A stretch of 54,463 nt of DNA from Planktothricoides sp. SR001 (GTDB lineage Bacteria; Cyanobacteriota; Cyanobacteriia; Cyanobacteriales; Laspinemataceae): assembly GCF_001276715.1 (NCBI RefSeq), contig NZ_LIUQ01000047.1:1-54463 (forward strand), given 5' to 3'. This document shows positions 43,606-51,534 of the stretch, one piece after another. The notes below the pieces were generated by a model. That model did not search any database. It was given only the letters and a program-made list of their open reading frames with translations, and had not been told where the DNA came from. Each line of letters begins with the position of its first letter. Position 1 is the stretch's first letter. The translations under genes and the position numbers were made by a program.

Positions 43606-43989
43606 TTACTTAAAATTAAATGCCGCAACCACTAAACAAACCCAACCGATAATCAACCCCACACCCCCAAACGGCGTAATCGCTCCTAACCATTTAATTT
43701 CTGTTAAACTGAGGGCGTATAAACTACCGGAAAAAATGACAATTCCGGCAATAAACGCAAATCCAGCGATCGCTAATGCCGTTGGAGGGATGGGAAACTG
43801 AGTGAATAATAAGGCAACTAATAATAGAGCCAATGCATGATACATTTGATAACGAACGCCGGTTTCAAAAATTGCCAAATATTTTTCACTCAGTTGTTCT
43901 TTTAAAGCATGAGAGGCAAAAGCTCCCAGAATTACGGCTAATCCCCCAAAAATCCCCGCGATCGCTAAAAAAAATTTCGTCATTATCAT
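43606..43989 (-). CDS. DUF423 small membrane protein
   Basis: This 127-residue protein has four predicted membrane helices (about 5-25, 48-64, 72-90, 98-122) and the family pattern GGLAVILGAFASHALK, TGVRYQMYHALALL and PFGGVGLIIGWV. DUF423 proteins (YgdD/YwdK type) are widespread inner-membrane proteins of unknown function. Two closely spaced ATGs (43989 and 43983) are possible; a GGGGAATAAG stands before them. It is monocistronic or joined with the 44031 gene upstream (41-nt gap to that gene's stop), same strand. Confidence 0.88.
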   Translation of the reverse strand: MIMTKFFLAIAGIFGGLAVILGAFASHALKEQLSEKYLAIFETGVRYQMYHALALLLVALLFTQFPIPPTALAIAGFAFIAGIVIFSGSLYALSLTEIKWLGAITPFGGVGLIIGWVCLVVAAFNFK

Positions 43990-44030
43990 TAACTTATTCC
44001 CCTAATTAAATATCAAACGTTGATGAGAAA

Positions 44031-44435
44031 TTATATATCAAATTTATAAACAACACTGCCGTTTTCCGTAACCTTAAAATCCGCATTAAACTCCTTGGCT
44101 TTTTCCGTTAAAAACTGTTGGGCTTCATCCCCGGATACTTTGGTCGCCATTGCTAACCGCATAACCGTAATATCGCCATTATTTTCTTTGAGGATTTGAT
44201 AAAAACTGGATTGCAGGCGATCGCGTTTTGTTTGGCGATGAGTTTCTGCCACACTCCACAGGAGAAAACTGCCCCCGGTGGTCATGGGCAAACCGAGGAT
44301 TAAGCAACCAAGCAGCGCACTATTTCTGTCTTCTGGGGTTTCGGTTTTATCAAAAGGAATTAGCAAGGCTGCTAATAAAAATAAACCACCAAAAGCGAAA
44401 AGAAAACTGCCAGAGAGTAATTTAATGACTTTCAT
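44031..44435 (-). CDS. Small membrane protein of unknown function
   Basis: From ATG 44435 the product has 134 residues (an upstream ATG at 44462 would add nine). Two membrane helices (about 8-28 and 42-63) are followed by a basic cytosolic part (ETHRQTKRDRLQSSF). Its C-terminal 60 residues (FYQILKENNGDITVMRLAMATKVSGDEAQQFLTEKAKEF in part) look like a winged helix-turn-helix, as in several small cyanobacterial membrane proteins. I know no function. It is upstream of the DUF423 gene in the same orientation. Confidence 0.7.
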   Translation of the reverse strand: MKVIKLLSGSFLFAFGGLFLLAALLIPFDKTETPEDRNSALLGCLILGLPMTTGGSFLLWSVAETHRQTKRDRLQSSFYQILKENNGDITVMRLAMATKVSGDEAQQFLTEKAKEFNADFKVTENGSVVYKFDI

Positions 44436-44608
44436 AGGTTGACCGATCGCAGGCGATCGCATATCGTGATGCTTTTATTTTAGATCCTGGGCTTTGGGGA
44501 TGACAACCAAAGGTCGAAGTGAAATCTTCCTCAAAAAAATAAACGGGGCAATTTCCTAAGAAAAAGCCCCAATTACTAGAATTAAACGCTGAAATTAAAC
44601 GCTTAACC

Positions 44609-45295
44609 CTATCGACGAATTGCCTCAAGCAATCGCGAATAATAAAAGCGAGTGCTGGTCATGGTTTGTCGCCCAATGGTAAAACCATTTTGTTCTAGAA
44701 TGCGGACAATATCCGCTTCCCGATGTTGATAAGCACGAGTGGTTTTACTCGGACCGGGAAACAACTCGCCAATTTTTTTCAGCACACTCAGGGCGAGGGT
44801 TTTCGGTGCAAAACTCAGAATCAAGCGATCCTCAGCCATTGAAGCCAAATGACCAATCATATCCGCCGCTTTTTCTTGGGGATAGTGAATCAGCACATCC
44901 AGGCAAATCACTGTATGGTAACGCCCACTTAAAGATTCCAAATCTTGGGCGGCAAAATTTACATGATTGTTGGGAGTTAAAACAGCAGACGCTCGCTGGT
45001 AAGCTTCATGCACCATTTTCTGGGAAATATCGCTACCATAGACAATAGCGCCAGCTTGAGCCAACGGAATACTCAAGCTACCAACACCACACCCGGCGTC
45101 ACAAATGGACAACCCCTGTAAATTTCCATCAGCTTTCAGCCAATCGATCACACGATCCACGGTTTGCTGATGACCTTGGCGAATATCAAGCTGAACTTTA
45201 TTCACTTGACCATCGCCATAAATGCGCTTCCAGCGGTCAAATCCGGTGGAGTTAAAATACTCCCGAACAATGGTTTTATCGTCTACTGCGTTCAT
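44609..45295 (-). CDS. chlM: Magnesium-protoporphyrin O-methyltransferase ChlM
   Basis: ChlM adds the methyl group from S-adenosylmethionine to the C13 propionate of Mg-protoporphyrin IX, the step after magnesium chelatase in chlorophyll synthesis. The class I fold shows motif I DAGCGVGSL (about 65-73), then YGSDIS and VICLDVLIHYP. The C-terminal part with KTTRAYQHREADIVRIL and FYYSRLLEAIRR is specific for the BchM/ChlM family. It has 228 residues, the normal length, and starts at ATG 45295. The gene is alone on its strand here. The enzyme usually associates with thylakoid or envelope membranes. Confidence 0.95.
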   Translation of the reverse strand: MNAVDDKTIVREYFNSTGFDRWKRIYGDGQVNKVQLDIRQGHQQTVDRVIDWLKADGNLQGLSICDAGCGVGSLSIPLAQAGAIVYGSDISQKMVHEAYQRASAVLTPNNHVNFAAQDLESLSGRYHTVICLDVLIHYPQEKAADMIGHLASMAEDRLILSFAPKTLALSVLKKIGELFPGPSKTTRAYQHREADIVRILEQNGFTIGRQTMTSTRFYYSRLLEAIRR

Positions 45296-46068
45296 GTATT
45301 ATGAGGGTTACTCAAATCGTCTCAATCTTTCAATTTACCACAATCGGGACTTCTGTGCGGCGATCTTACCTTGGGTCGGATCGCCTCATTTAGCCCTAAC
45401 CAAATATAGACCTAAGATTAACCTAAAAATTGACCGGCTCCGAAATATCACCGGCATGACAATTAATTTACTTGAAGATAGGTTTTTTATTCATCAGCAA
45501 CCGCGCCGATGTTTGGCAGATAATTTCTTTTGGTTCTGACGAATTATACAAAATAAAAATATCTTGTAAAATTATCATTAATTGATCAGAAACTTCTTCC
45601 CGGTGCTGACAATTTAAGTTATCTAACTCATTAACCTTATAGTTGGGTTTTAGGTTGATATACATCGATGGATTAGTATTTGCAAAGGAGAACCAGCTTA
45701 AGGGAATCGGCAACATGAAAACTTGTCATTTTTCCTAGAGAAGCTATCAAATTTTATCGAGGCGAATGGCAATTTGTCCCGACAAAATCTGACGGCGGAT
45801 AGCCGATCGCTGACCGTTGACCAACGACAAGGGCGATCGCTGAATGGCTAGGTTTGATGATCCCTGACGCTTTAATAAAATGAATGGGATCTGTTTTGCT
45901 GAGTTCCAGCGAATAATCACGGATTAAATCAGTCAAGGCGTCAGTTTAGTAAATAAAATTTTCTGTCCCTCTGAAAAAAATCATAGCATAAATATTTTTT
46001 GAAAGTTTTTAGGCACGGGGGTGAACCCCCGATCGCCTGCCCTGTCTTTGCCCTGATAATAGTCTGAT
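45296..46068. other. 773-nt spacer, no convincing gene
   Basis: A minus-strand frame at 45468-45716 (82 codons) reads like protein in part (SDQLMIILQDIFILYNSSEP), but it has no ribosome binding site and no family. Just before nagA's end, GGGGG-TGAA-CCCCC (46018-46031) can form a small hairpin. Nothing else is seen. Confidence 0.5.
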
Positions 46069-47292
46069 TTATCCGGGGGAAATTTCTGCTAACCGTTGCC
46101 AACTAATCTGTCCGGTGACTGGATCTTGGTGCCAACGTAACAAAGGACTCGATTGCCCGATCGCCATTTCTGGTGACATTTCTGGTAAACCGATCGCCTT
46201 CCTGGGGGCTACTGTTGCCAGGGCGATCGCCTCTCCCACCTCACATACACCCCACTTAACCAAATTTTCCACCCCAGACAACAACGGTAAAGTGGTGCCT
46301 GCCAAAGTCCCATCCAGCAGCTTACAAGTGCCAGACTTCACCTCAATTTGCCGCCGATCCCAAGGATAAACCCCATCGGTTAAGCCAATGGGCGCCAGGG
46401 CATCACTGACTAAAAAGACCCCTTGACTAGCACGCAAAAGCACCTGAATCATAGTCGGACAAACGTGCTGACCATCGGCAATCAGACCGCAATGGACTCG
46501 CGGATCCACCATTGCCGCCCCTAATAATCCCGGTTCCCGGTGATGCAACGCAGGCATAGCATTAAAAGCATGGGTAATCATACTGGCGCCCTGGTCAAAG
46601 GCTTGACTAGCTTGGGCGGATGTAGCCATTGAATGCCCTAAACTGACAATAATGCCCAGGGAACGGAGATAAGCGATCGCCTCTCCCGTGGGGTCTAACT
46701 CTGGGGCTAAGGTCATCACCTTAACCACCGAAGCATAATCCCCTAAAATACTCTTGACATTTTCCACATTTAGTGGTAAAATATATTGCTCTGGATGGGC
46801 GCCGCGTTTTTCATAGTTGAGAAATGGCCCTTCTAAGTGGGCGCCCAGAATTTTCGCTTCCTGAGTCGCCAATGGATCATCGGATGCTTGTGTGGCCATA
46901 AAATCAGCCAAAGTGGAGAGCGATCGCTGAATTTTAGCTGGGGAAGTAGTAACAATAGTGGGCAAAAATCCATCCACCCCTTGCTGCCAAAGATAGGCAC
47001 AAATTTCTCTCAGTTTTGGGTAATCTTGGGGTTCCAAGTCTGGAAACGCCAACCCTAAGCCCCCATTAATTTGTAAATCAATGCCGCCGCAGGACAGCCA
47101 ATCCCCCGCCAGATCGACACAGGGGGACTTTTCCCCCACAGGGCAATCGGCCATTAAACCCATATCGGCGATCGCCCCGTGATTCAAGCACAAATAAAAT
47201 AAGCCCGACTGCCGAGGGAGTCGAGCATTGATAAGATGCAAATTGTCAGAATTGCCAGAGACGATTTCGGGGGCTATTGCTTCAGTCATCAC
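46069..47292 (-). CDS. nagA: N-acetylglucosamine-6-phosphate deacetylase NagA
   Basis: NagA removes the acetyl group from GlcNAc-6-phosphate, feeding amino-sugar recycling. It is a TIM-barrel amidohydrolase of 407 residues. The single metal site is E154 (HLEGPF), H220 (LGHSMA) and H241 (THAFNAM), with catalytic D297 (SDALA). The first-strand HxH motif is replaced by Q-I-N (GIDLQINGG), as in E. coli NagA. A second start (ATG 47289) is only one codon away. No other amino-sugar genes lie near. It diverges from purE with 34 nt between the start codons, so their promoters must overlap. Confidence 0.92.
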   Translation of the reverse strand: MMTEAIAPEIVSGNSDNLHLINARLPRQSGLFYLCLNHGAIADMGLMADCPVGEKSPCVDLAGDWLSCGGIDLQINGGLGLAFPDLEPQDYPKLREICAYLWQQGVDGFLPTIVTTSPAKIQRSLSTLADFMATQASDDPLATQEAKILGAHLEGPFLNYEKRGAHPEQYILPLNVENVKSILGDYASVVKVMTLAPELDPTGEAIAYLRSLGIIVSLGHSMATSAQASQAFDQGASMITHAFNAMPALHHREPGLLGAAMVDPRVHCGLIADGQHVCPTMIQVLLRASQGVFLVSDALAPIGLTDGVYPWDRRQIEVKSGTCKLLDGTLAGTTLPLLSGVENLVKWGVCEVGEAIALATVAPRKAIGLPEMSPEMAIGQSSPLLRWHQDPVTGQISWQRLAEISPG

Positions 47293-47326
47293 GTTCTCAC
47301 CATTAAATCAGGATCAATCATAACCA

Positions 47327-47848
47327 ATGACACAAGCACAAGTAGGAATTATCATGGGCAGCGATTCCGATTTGCCCACCATGCAAGCCGCGATCGCCAT
47401 TTGCCAACAATTCAACGTCCCCTGCGAAGTAGCGATCGTATCTGCCCACCGCACTCCCCACCGCATGGTGGAATATGCCACCACCGCCCATCAACGCGGC
47501 ATCAAAGTCATCATTGCTGGGGCAGGAGGGGCGGCTCACTTACCGGGAATGGTGGCGTCCTTAACTCCATTGCCGGTGATTGGGGTTCCCGTAGCCACTC
47601 GAAACCTGCAAGGGGTGGACTCTCTCTACTCCATTGTGCAAATGCCCAGCGGCATTCCCGTAGCCACAGTGGCGATCGGTAATGCCACCAATGCGGGATT
47701 ATTAGCCGTGCAAATCCTGGCAGCGCATCAACCGGAATTATTAGAGCAAGTCCAACAATATCGCCAGAGCTTAACGGAATCCGTACTGCAAAAACAAGAA
47801 CGCCTGGAACAGTTGGGGTCGCAACAATACCTAGCCGAAATGAAATAA
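47327..47848 (+). CDS. purE: 5-(carboxyamino)imidazole ribonucleotide mutase PurE
   Basis: PurE (class I) converts N5-carboxyaminoimidazole ribonucleotide to the C4-carboxylated form in purine synthesis; it needs PurK as partner. The family motifs are GSDSDLPTM (about 11-19), SAHRTP (about 40-45), [11 protein letters not shown] and [15 protein letters not shown]. At 173 residues it is normal. The ATG at 47327 is 34 nt from the nagA start on the other strand. No purK is found in the window. The C-terminal 20 residues are helical and charged, as usual for the family. Confidence 0.96.
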   Translation: MTQAQVGIIMGSDSDLPTMQAAIAICQQFNVPCEVAIVSAHRTPHRMVEYATTAHQRGIKVIIAGAGGAAHLPGMVASLTPLPVIGVPVATRNLQGVDSLYSIVQMPSGIPVATVAIGNATNAGLLAVQILAAHQPELLEQVQQYRQSLTESVLQKQERLEQLGSQQYLAEMK

Positions 47849-48364
47849 AAAAGCATCGTTGCCAAATTTTGCACCCACGAGCCGTTTATGGATCCCATCT
47901 CACCACCGATTAATTGTATTTCGTGATACAGAAATATTATGTGAACATGATGAGATGTTCTTTACTTAAAGCTTGGTGTTTTTTCTGTGGTGAAAAGTTG
48001 TGATGGACGGGGATATCTTGGCCCAACAAACAAACAAAGCCAACCACCCCAGCCATCAAACAGCCAGGAGAGAAAAGAGAGGAGAGAATTTTCCTCTATC
48101 CTCTATCCTCTATCCTCTATCCTCTATCCTCTATCCTTTATCCTTTATCCTTTATCCTTTATCCTCTATCCTTCCCTGTGTGGAATTCGATTTCACGAAG
48201 CTCGCAAGATAATCACCCAGTTAAAAGGCTTAATGCTTCTTGCTAGACGTTTTTCTGTTTACCGATCGTCAAGCAAACTGACTTTTTACCTGAAAGTCTG
48301 AGATAATTCAAAGCCACTCCATCAAGCTTATGTATAGATTCCATTATGAAACAACGTCTAAGCA
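47849..48364. repeat. TCCTCTA heptamer tract and amt leader
   Basis: From about 48090 to 48172 the heptamer TCCTCTA (variant TCCTTTA) is repeated some eleven times. The remaining sequence is the amt promoter region. A GT-N10-AC sequence at 48250-48263 is a weak candidate NtcA site (NtcA activates nitrogen genes), with no good -10 behind it. No gene is seen. Confidence 0.6.
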
Positions 48365-49930
48365 ATGACATCTAAACTGACAGTACAGAAAAAATTAAAC
48401 CGCACTTCTCAGCGCGTTCGCGCAGCGTCCCGGAACTCATCGCCCCTGGAGAACGCCCAGCGCTATCATGGTTTTTTTGGGCGACTGGGCAAATCTTTCC
48501 AGCAGTTGACCGTTGCCATTCGGCGACTGTCTCCAAATTGGCAAGCTTGTATTCCCTTAGCCAGCATCATTCTCTTGGTTTCAGCCTATGCCGCTGTTGC
48601 CCAAGATGCCCCACCGACTCAGGAAGAACAATTGGCCAACATGAAAATTGGCCTAGATACCATGTGGGTGGTGATTGCCTCGATTTTTGTCATCTTTATG
48701 AATGCTGGTTTCTGTATGCTGGAAACCGGCTTTTGCCGCCAAAAAAATGCCGTCAATATCTTATCCAAAAACCTGATTGTCTTTGCCCTAGCCACAGTCA
48801 CCTTTTGGGCGATCGGGTTTGCCTTCATGTTTGGGGACGGCAATGGCTTTATGGGCACCACAGGCTTTTTTTTGATCGGTCCAGACAATAGTCCCGCCAC
48901 GGGTGATGACTATCAAGGGATATTTAGCTCTTTAAGTTGGACAGGAGTGCCCCTGGCCGCTAAATTCTTATTTCAAGTCGCCTTTGCGGGAACTGCGGCC
49001 ACCATCGTTTCTGGTGCGGTGGCGGAACGAGTCAAATTTGTTGACTTTTTAATTTTCTCGATTTTATTGGTGGGCATCGCCTACCCGATTACCGGACATT
49101 GGATCTGGGGTGGTGGCTGGCTTTCCAGCTTAAAAACCGATCCCGATACCGGCGAAACCGTCTTAGGATTTTTAGATTTTGCCGGTTCAACCGCCGTTCA
49201 CTCCGTCGGCGGTTGGGCAGCGCTGATGGGTGCAGCGATCCTCGGCCCACGCCTGGGCAAGTATCAAGATGGCATCCCCACGGCAATGCCCGGTCACAAC
49301 CTCAGTATTGCCACATTGGGCTGCTTGATTCTCTGGATCTGCTGGTTTGGGTTTAACCCTGGCTCCACAATGGAAGTAAATCAGGATATTGCTCATATTG
49401 CCTTGACGACAAATATGGCTGGTGCTACTGGGGGAGTCGCGGCTACTTTGGTGGCCTGGTTATATCTTGGTAAGCCGGATCTGTCCATGATTATTAACGG
49501 CATTCTGGCGGGTCTGGTAGCGGTTACTGCGTCATGCAATGTTGTCAGTGTCCCCTCTGCGGCGATCATTGGTTTAATTGGCGGCATCCTGGTGGTCTTT
49601 GCGGTGCCATTCTTTGACAAAATCCAGATTGATGACCCGGTGGGTGCGACTTCCGTTCACTTGGTGAATGGGGTGTGGGGAACTTTGGCCGTGGGTCTAT
49701 TTCATCAGGAAAATGGATTATTGTTTGGTGGCGGTTTCGCTCAACTGGGCGCACAAATCCTCGGTGTTGTTTCCGTGGGTGGCATGACTGTGTTATTGTC
49801 CACTGCTTTTTGGTTAATTCTGAAGGCGACTTTGGGAATTCGCGTCACCGAAGAAGAGGAAAAAACTGGTTTGGATATTGGCGAACACGGAATGGAAGCT
49901 TACAGCGGCTTTCTGAAAGATACTCTCTAA
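48365..49930 (+). CDS. amt: Ammonium transporter (Amt family)
   Basis: The product of 521 residues imports ammonium across the cytoplasmic membrane. A long N-terminal stretch (about 1-80) ends in a signal-like helix ([19 protein letters not shown]), then eleven membrane helices follow. The pore histidines are kept in [16 protein letters not shown] and [13 protein letters not shown]. The signatures [19 protein letters not shown] and FGFNPGS are typical of Amt1. The C-terminal cytosolic tail ([22 protein letters not shown]) is the one that interacts with PII (GlnK) in this family. The ATG at 48365 is preceded by CTAAGCA, a poor ribosome binding site; a later start near residue 61 is possible. 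Regulation by NtcA is expected from other cyanobacteria. Confidence 0.95.
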   Translation: MTSKLTVQKKLNRTSQRVRAASRNSSPLENAQRYHGFFGRLGKSFQQLTVAIRRLSPNWQACIPLASIILLVSAYAAVAQDAPPTQEEQLANMKIGLDTMWVVIASIFVIFMNAGFCMLETGFCRQKNAVNILSKNLIVFALATVTFWAIGFAFMFGDGNGFMGTTGFFLIGPDNSPATGDDYQGIFSSLSWTGVPLAAKFLFQVAFAGTAATIVSGAVAERVKFVDFLIFSILLVGIAYPITGHWIWGGGWLSSLKTDPDTGETVLGFLDFAGSTAVHSVGGWAALMGAAILGPRLGKYQDGIPTAMPGHNLSIATLGCLILWICWFGFNPGSTMEVNQDIAHIALTTNMAGATGGVAATLVAWLYLGKPDLSMIINGILAGLVAVTASCNVVSVPSAAIIGLIGGILVVFAVPFFDKIQIDDPVGATSVHLVNGVWGTLAVGLFHQENGLLFGGGFAQLGAQILGVVSVGGMTVLLSTAFWLILKATLGIRVTEEEEKTGLDIGEHGMEAYSGFLKDTL

Positions 49931-50315
49931 GACCGATCGCAAGAGCGCAATTTTCTCCGCGAGTAAACCACAAAGCATTTGTAGGGGCGAAGCATGACCG
50001 CAGTGTAGGGGCGAATGGCCATTCGCCCCTACAATATTAAATTAAATACGGTCAAGATCACGCCCTACCGTGGTTCAGTAGGGGCGAAACCGCTCTAAAC
50101 AACCGTTGATTAATCGATCGTGCCATCAGGGAGGAGTTGAGCGATCGACTCCTCTGCGATTTTTTTAGCAGACCATAAGCCGCGATCGCGCCTAGTCACC
50201 TGCACTATGAGCAAAAATTGAGTAACTGGATATACTGAGGAAAAACAAGGTAACCCAATATCAGGTCAGGCAAAATTATCCCCTAAAGCCTTAGCCTATA
50301 AGAGTTTGTTTTAAA
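49931..50315. repeat. REP-like palindrome cluster downstream of amt
   Basis: The 28-bp palindrome with arms GTAGGGGCGAATGG/CCATTCGCCCCTAC is repeated at 50005-50032, preceded by GTAGGGGCGAAGCATGACC. Further on, GTAGGGGCGAAACCG occurs near 50079. The rest, up to the tRNA, holds nothing I recognise. Confidence 0.75.
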
Positions 50316-50387
<72 letters not shown>

Positions 50388-50621
50388 GCGAGATATAGAT
50401 ATAACATAACTTGCCATAAAAACACAAGTCTTTTCAGAAATTTTTGGGAAAATTATTTCTCTCGGTTATTTTTCTCCTTCGGGGGAGACTGAATATTATC
50501 TCCCGAAACTGGATTTTTCTCACTTAAGTAAGTAAAAGGATAATTGTTCAGGAACAGGGCGATCGCCTAAAAATAAATAGGATACAATTACTCATAAAAA
50601 CAAGATTATTTTATTCACGAT

Positions 50622-51155
50622 ATGAATCCTAACGAACTTTTAACTCTTTACGCTGCGGGACAGAGAGATTTTCGGGATTTAGACTTATTCCGTGCGGATT
50701 TCAATGGGGCGGATCTCAGTGGTGCCAGCTTATTTCGCTGCCACTTATTCCGCGCCAACCTCTATCGAGCTAAACTGATTGGCACTAACCTATTTCATGC
50801 GGACTTAATTGGGGCTAACTTAAGTTGTGCCAACCTGAGTGGGGCAGACCTCAGTGGCGCCAACCTGGTTGGGGCGGACTTAAGCGGAGCGGACTTAAGT
50901 GGTGCTGACTTAAGTGAGGCGGATTTAAGTGGGGCAAATCTGAGTCTTGCGAACCTTAGCTATGCCGACCTGTCTCGTGCCAACCTGTTTCGGGCTGACT
51001 TGGTTGATGCCCGCTTGAATCACACTAAATTGAATGGAGCCAATCTGAAGCATACTTTGGTCAAAGATACTTACTTTGCTCAAGTCGTGGGTCTATCCCC
51101 GGATTTGACAATTGCCCTCAAAAATCAAGGGGCAATCTTGGAAACTGCGGCTTAA
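50622..51155 (+). CDS. Pentapeptide-repeat protein
   Basis: The 177-residue protein consists mainly of about 24 tandem A(D/N)LxX pentapeptides (DLSGANLSGADLSGADLSEA and similar, about 20-145), which fold into a right-handed four-sided beta helix. The first 20 residues (MNPNELLTLYAAGQRDFRDL) and the last 30 (TYFAQVVGLSPDLTIALKNQ and on) are the caps. Such proteins are abundant in cyanobacteria; most have no known function. There is no signal peptide or membrane helix. It lies alone after tRNA-Val on the opposite strand. Confidence 0.93.
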   Translation: MNPNELLTLYAAGQRDFRDLDLFRADFNGADLSGASLFRCHLFRANLYRAKLIGTNLFHADLIGANLSCANLSGADLSGANLVGADLSGADLSGADLSEADLSGANLSLANLSYADLSRANLFRADLVDARLNHTKLNGANLKHTLVKDTYFAQVVGLSPDLTIALKNQGAILETAA

Positions 51156-51188
51156 TCATGTTCAGGAAATTAATTTAAAATTTTGCAG

Positions 51189-51511
51189 GACTTACGCAGC
51201 TACTCCACATTTTACAGCGGTTTTCTTTCTTACTGAACCACGCTAGGGCGAAGCATTCCGTAGGGGCGAAGCATTCCGGCAGTCCATTTAATATTCTAAG
51301 CAATAATTTATCTACCGGAATGCTTCGCCCCTACACTGCCGGAATGCTTCGCCCCTACAGATATTTCTGGTTTACTCGCGGAGAAAATTGCTGTATTGGT
51401 GCGTTTTATTGGTGCGTTTTATTGGTGCGTTACGCTGCCGCTAACACACACGGGTGCGTTACGCTGCCGCTAACACACCCTACAGAGGCTACAGAGGCGT
51501 TGCGTAAGTCC
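51189..51511. mobile_element. MITE-like element with GGACTTACGCA terminal inverted repeats
   Basis: GGACTTACGCA (51189-51199) is repeated in inverted orientation as TGCGTAAGTCC (51501-51511), enclosing 301 bp without a gene. Inside are copies of the GGGGCGAAGCATTCCGG repeat (51246-51360) in both orientations and tandem units of GTGCGTTTTATTG and GTGCGTTACGCTGCCGCTAACACA. TTACGCA-type ends are seen in cyanobacterial insertion sequences, so this may be a non-autonomous derivative; no target duplication could be confirmed. Confidence 0.5.
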
Positions 51512-51534
51512 GGTTAATTGTTTAATTTTACATT

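Noticed and set aside
45468-45716. 82-codon minus-strand ORF upstream of chlM
   Set aside because: Partly protein-like but without ribosome binding site or known relatives; left as uncertain.
48250-48263. NtcA-binding site for amt
   Set aside because: Only the minimal GT-N10-AC core is present, the flanking bases are off, and no -10 follows at the right distance.
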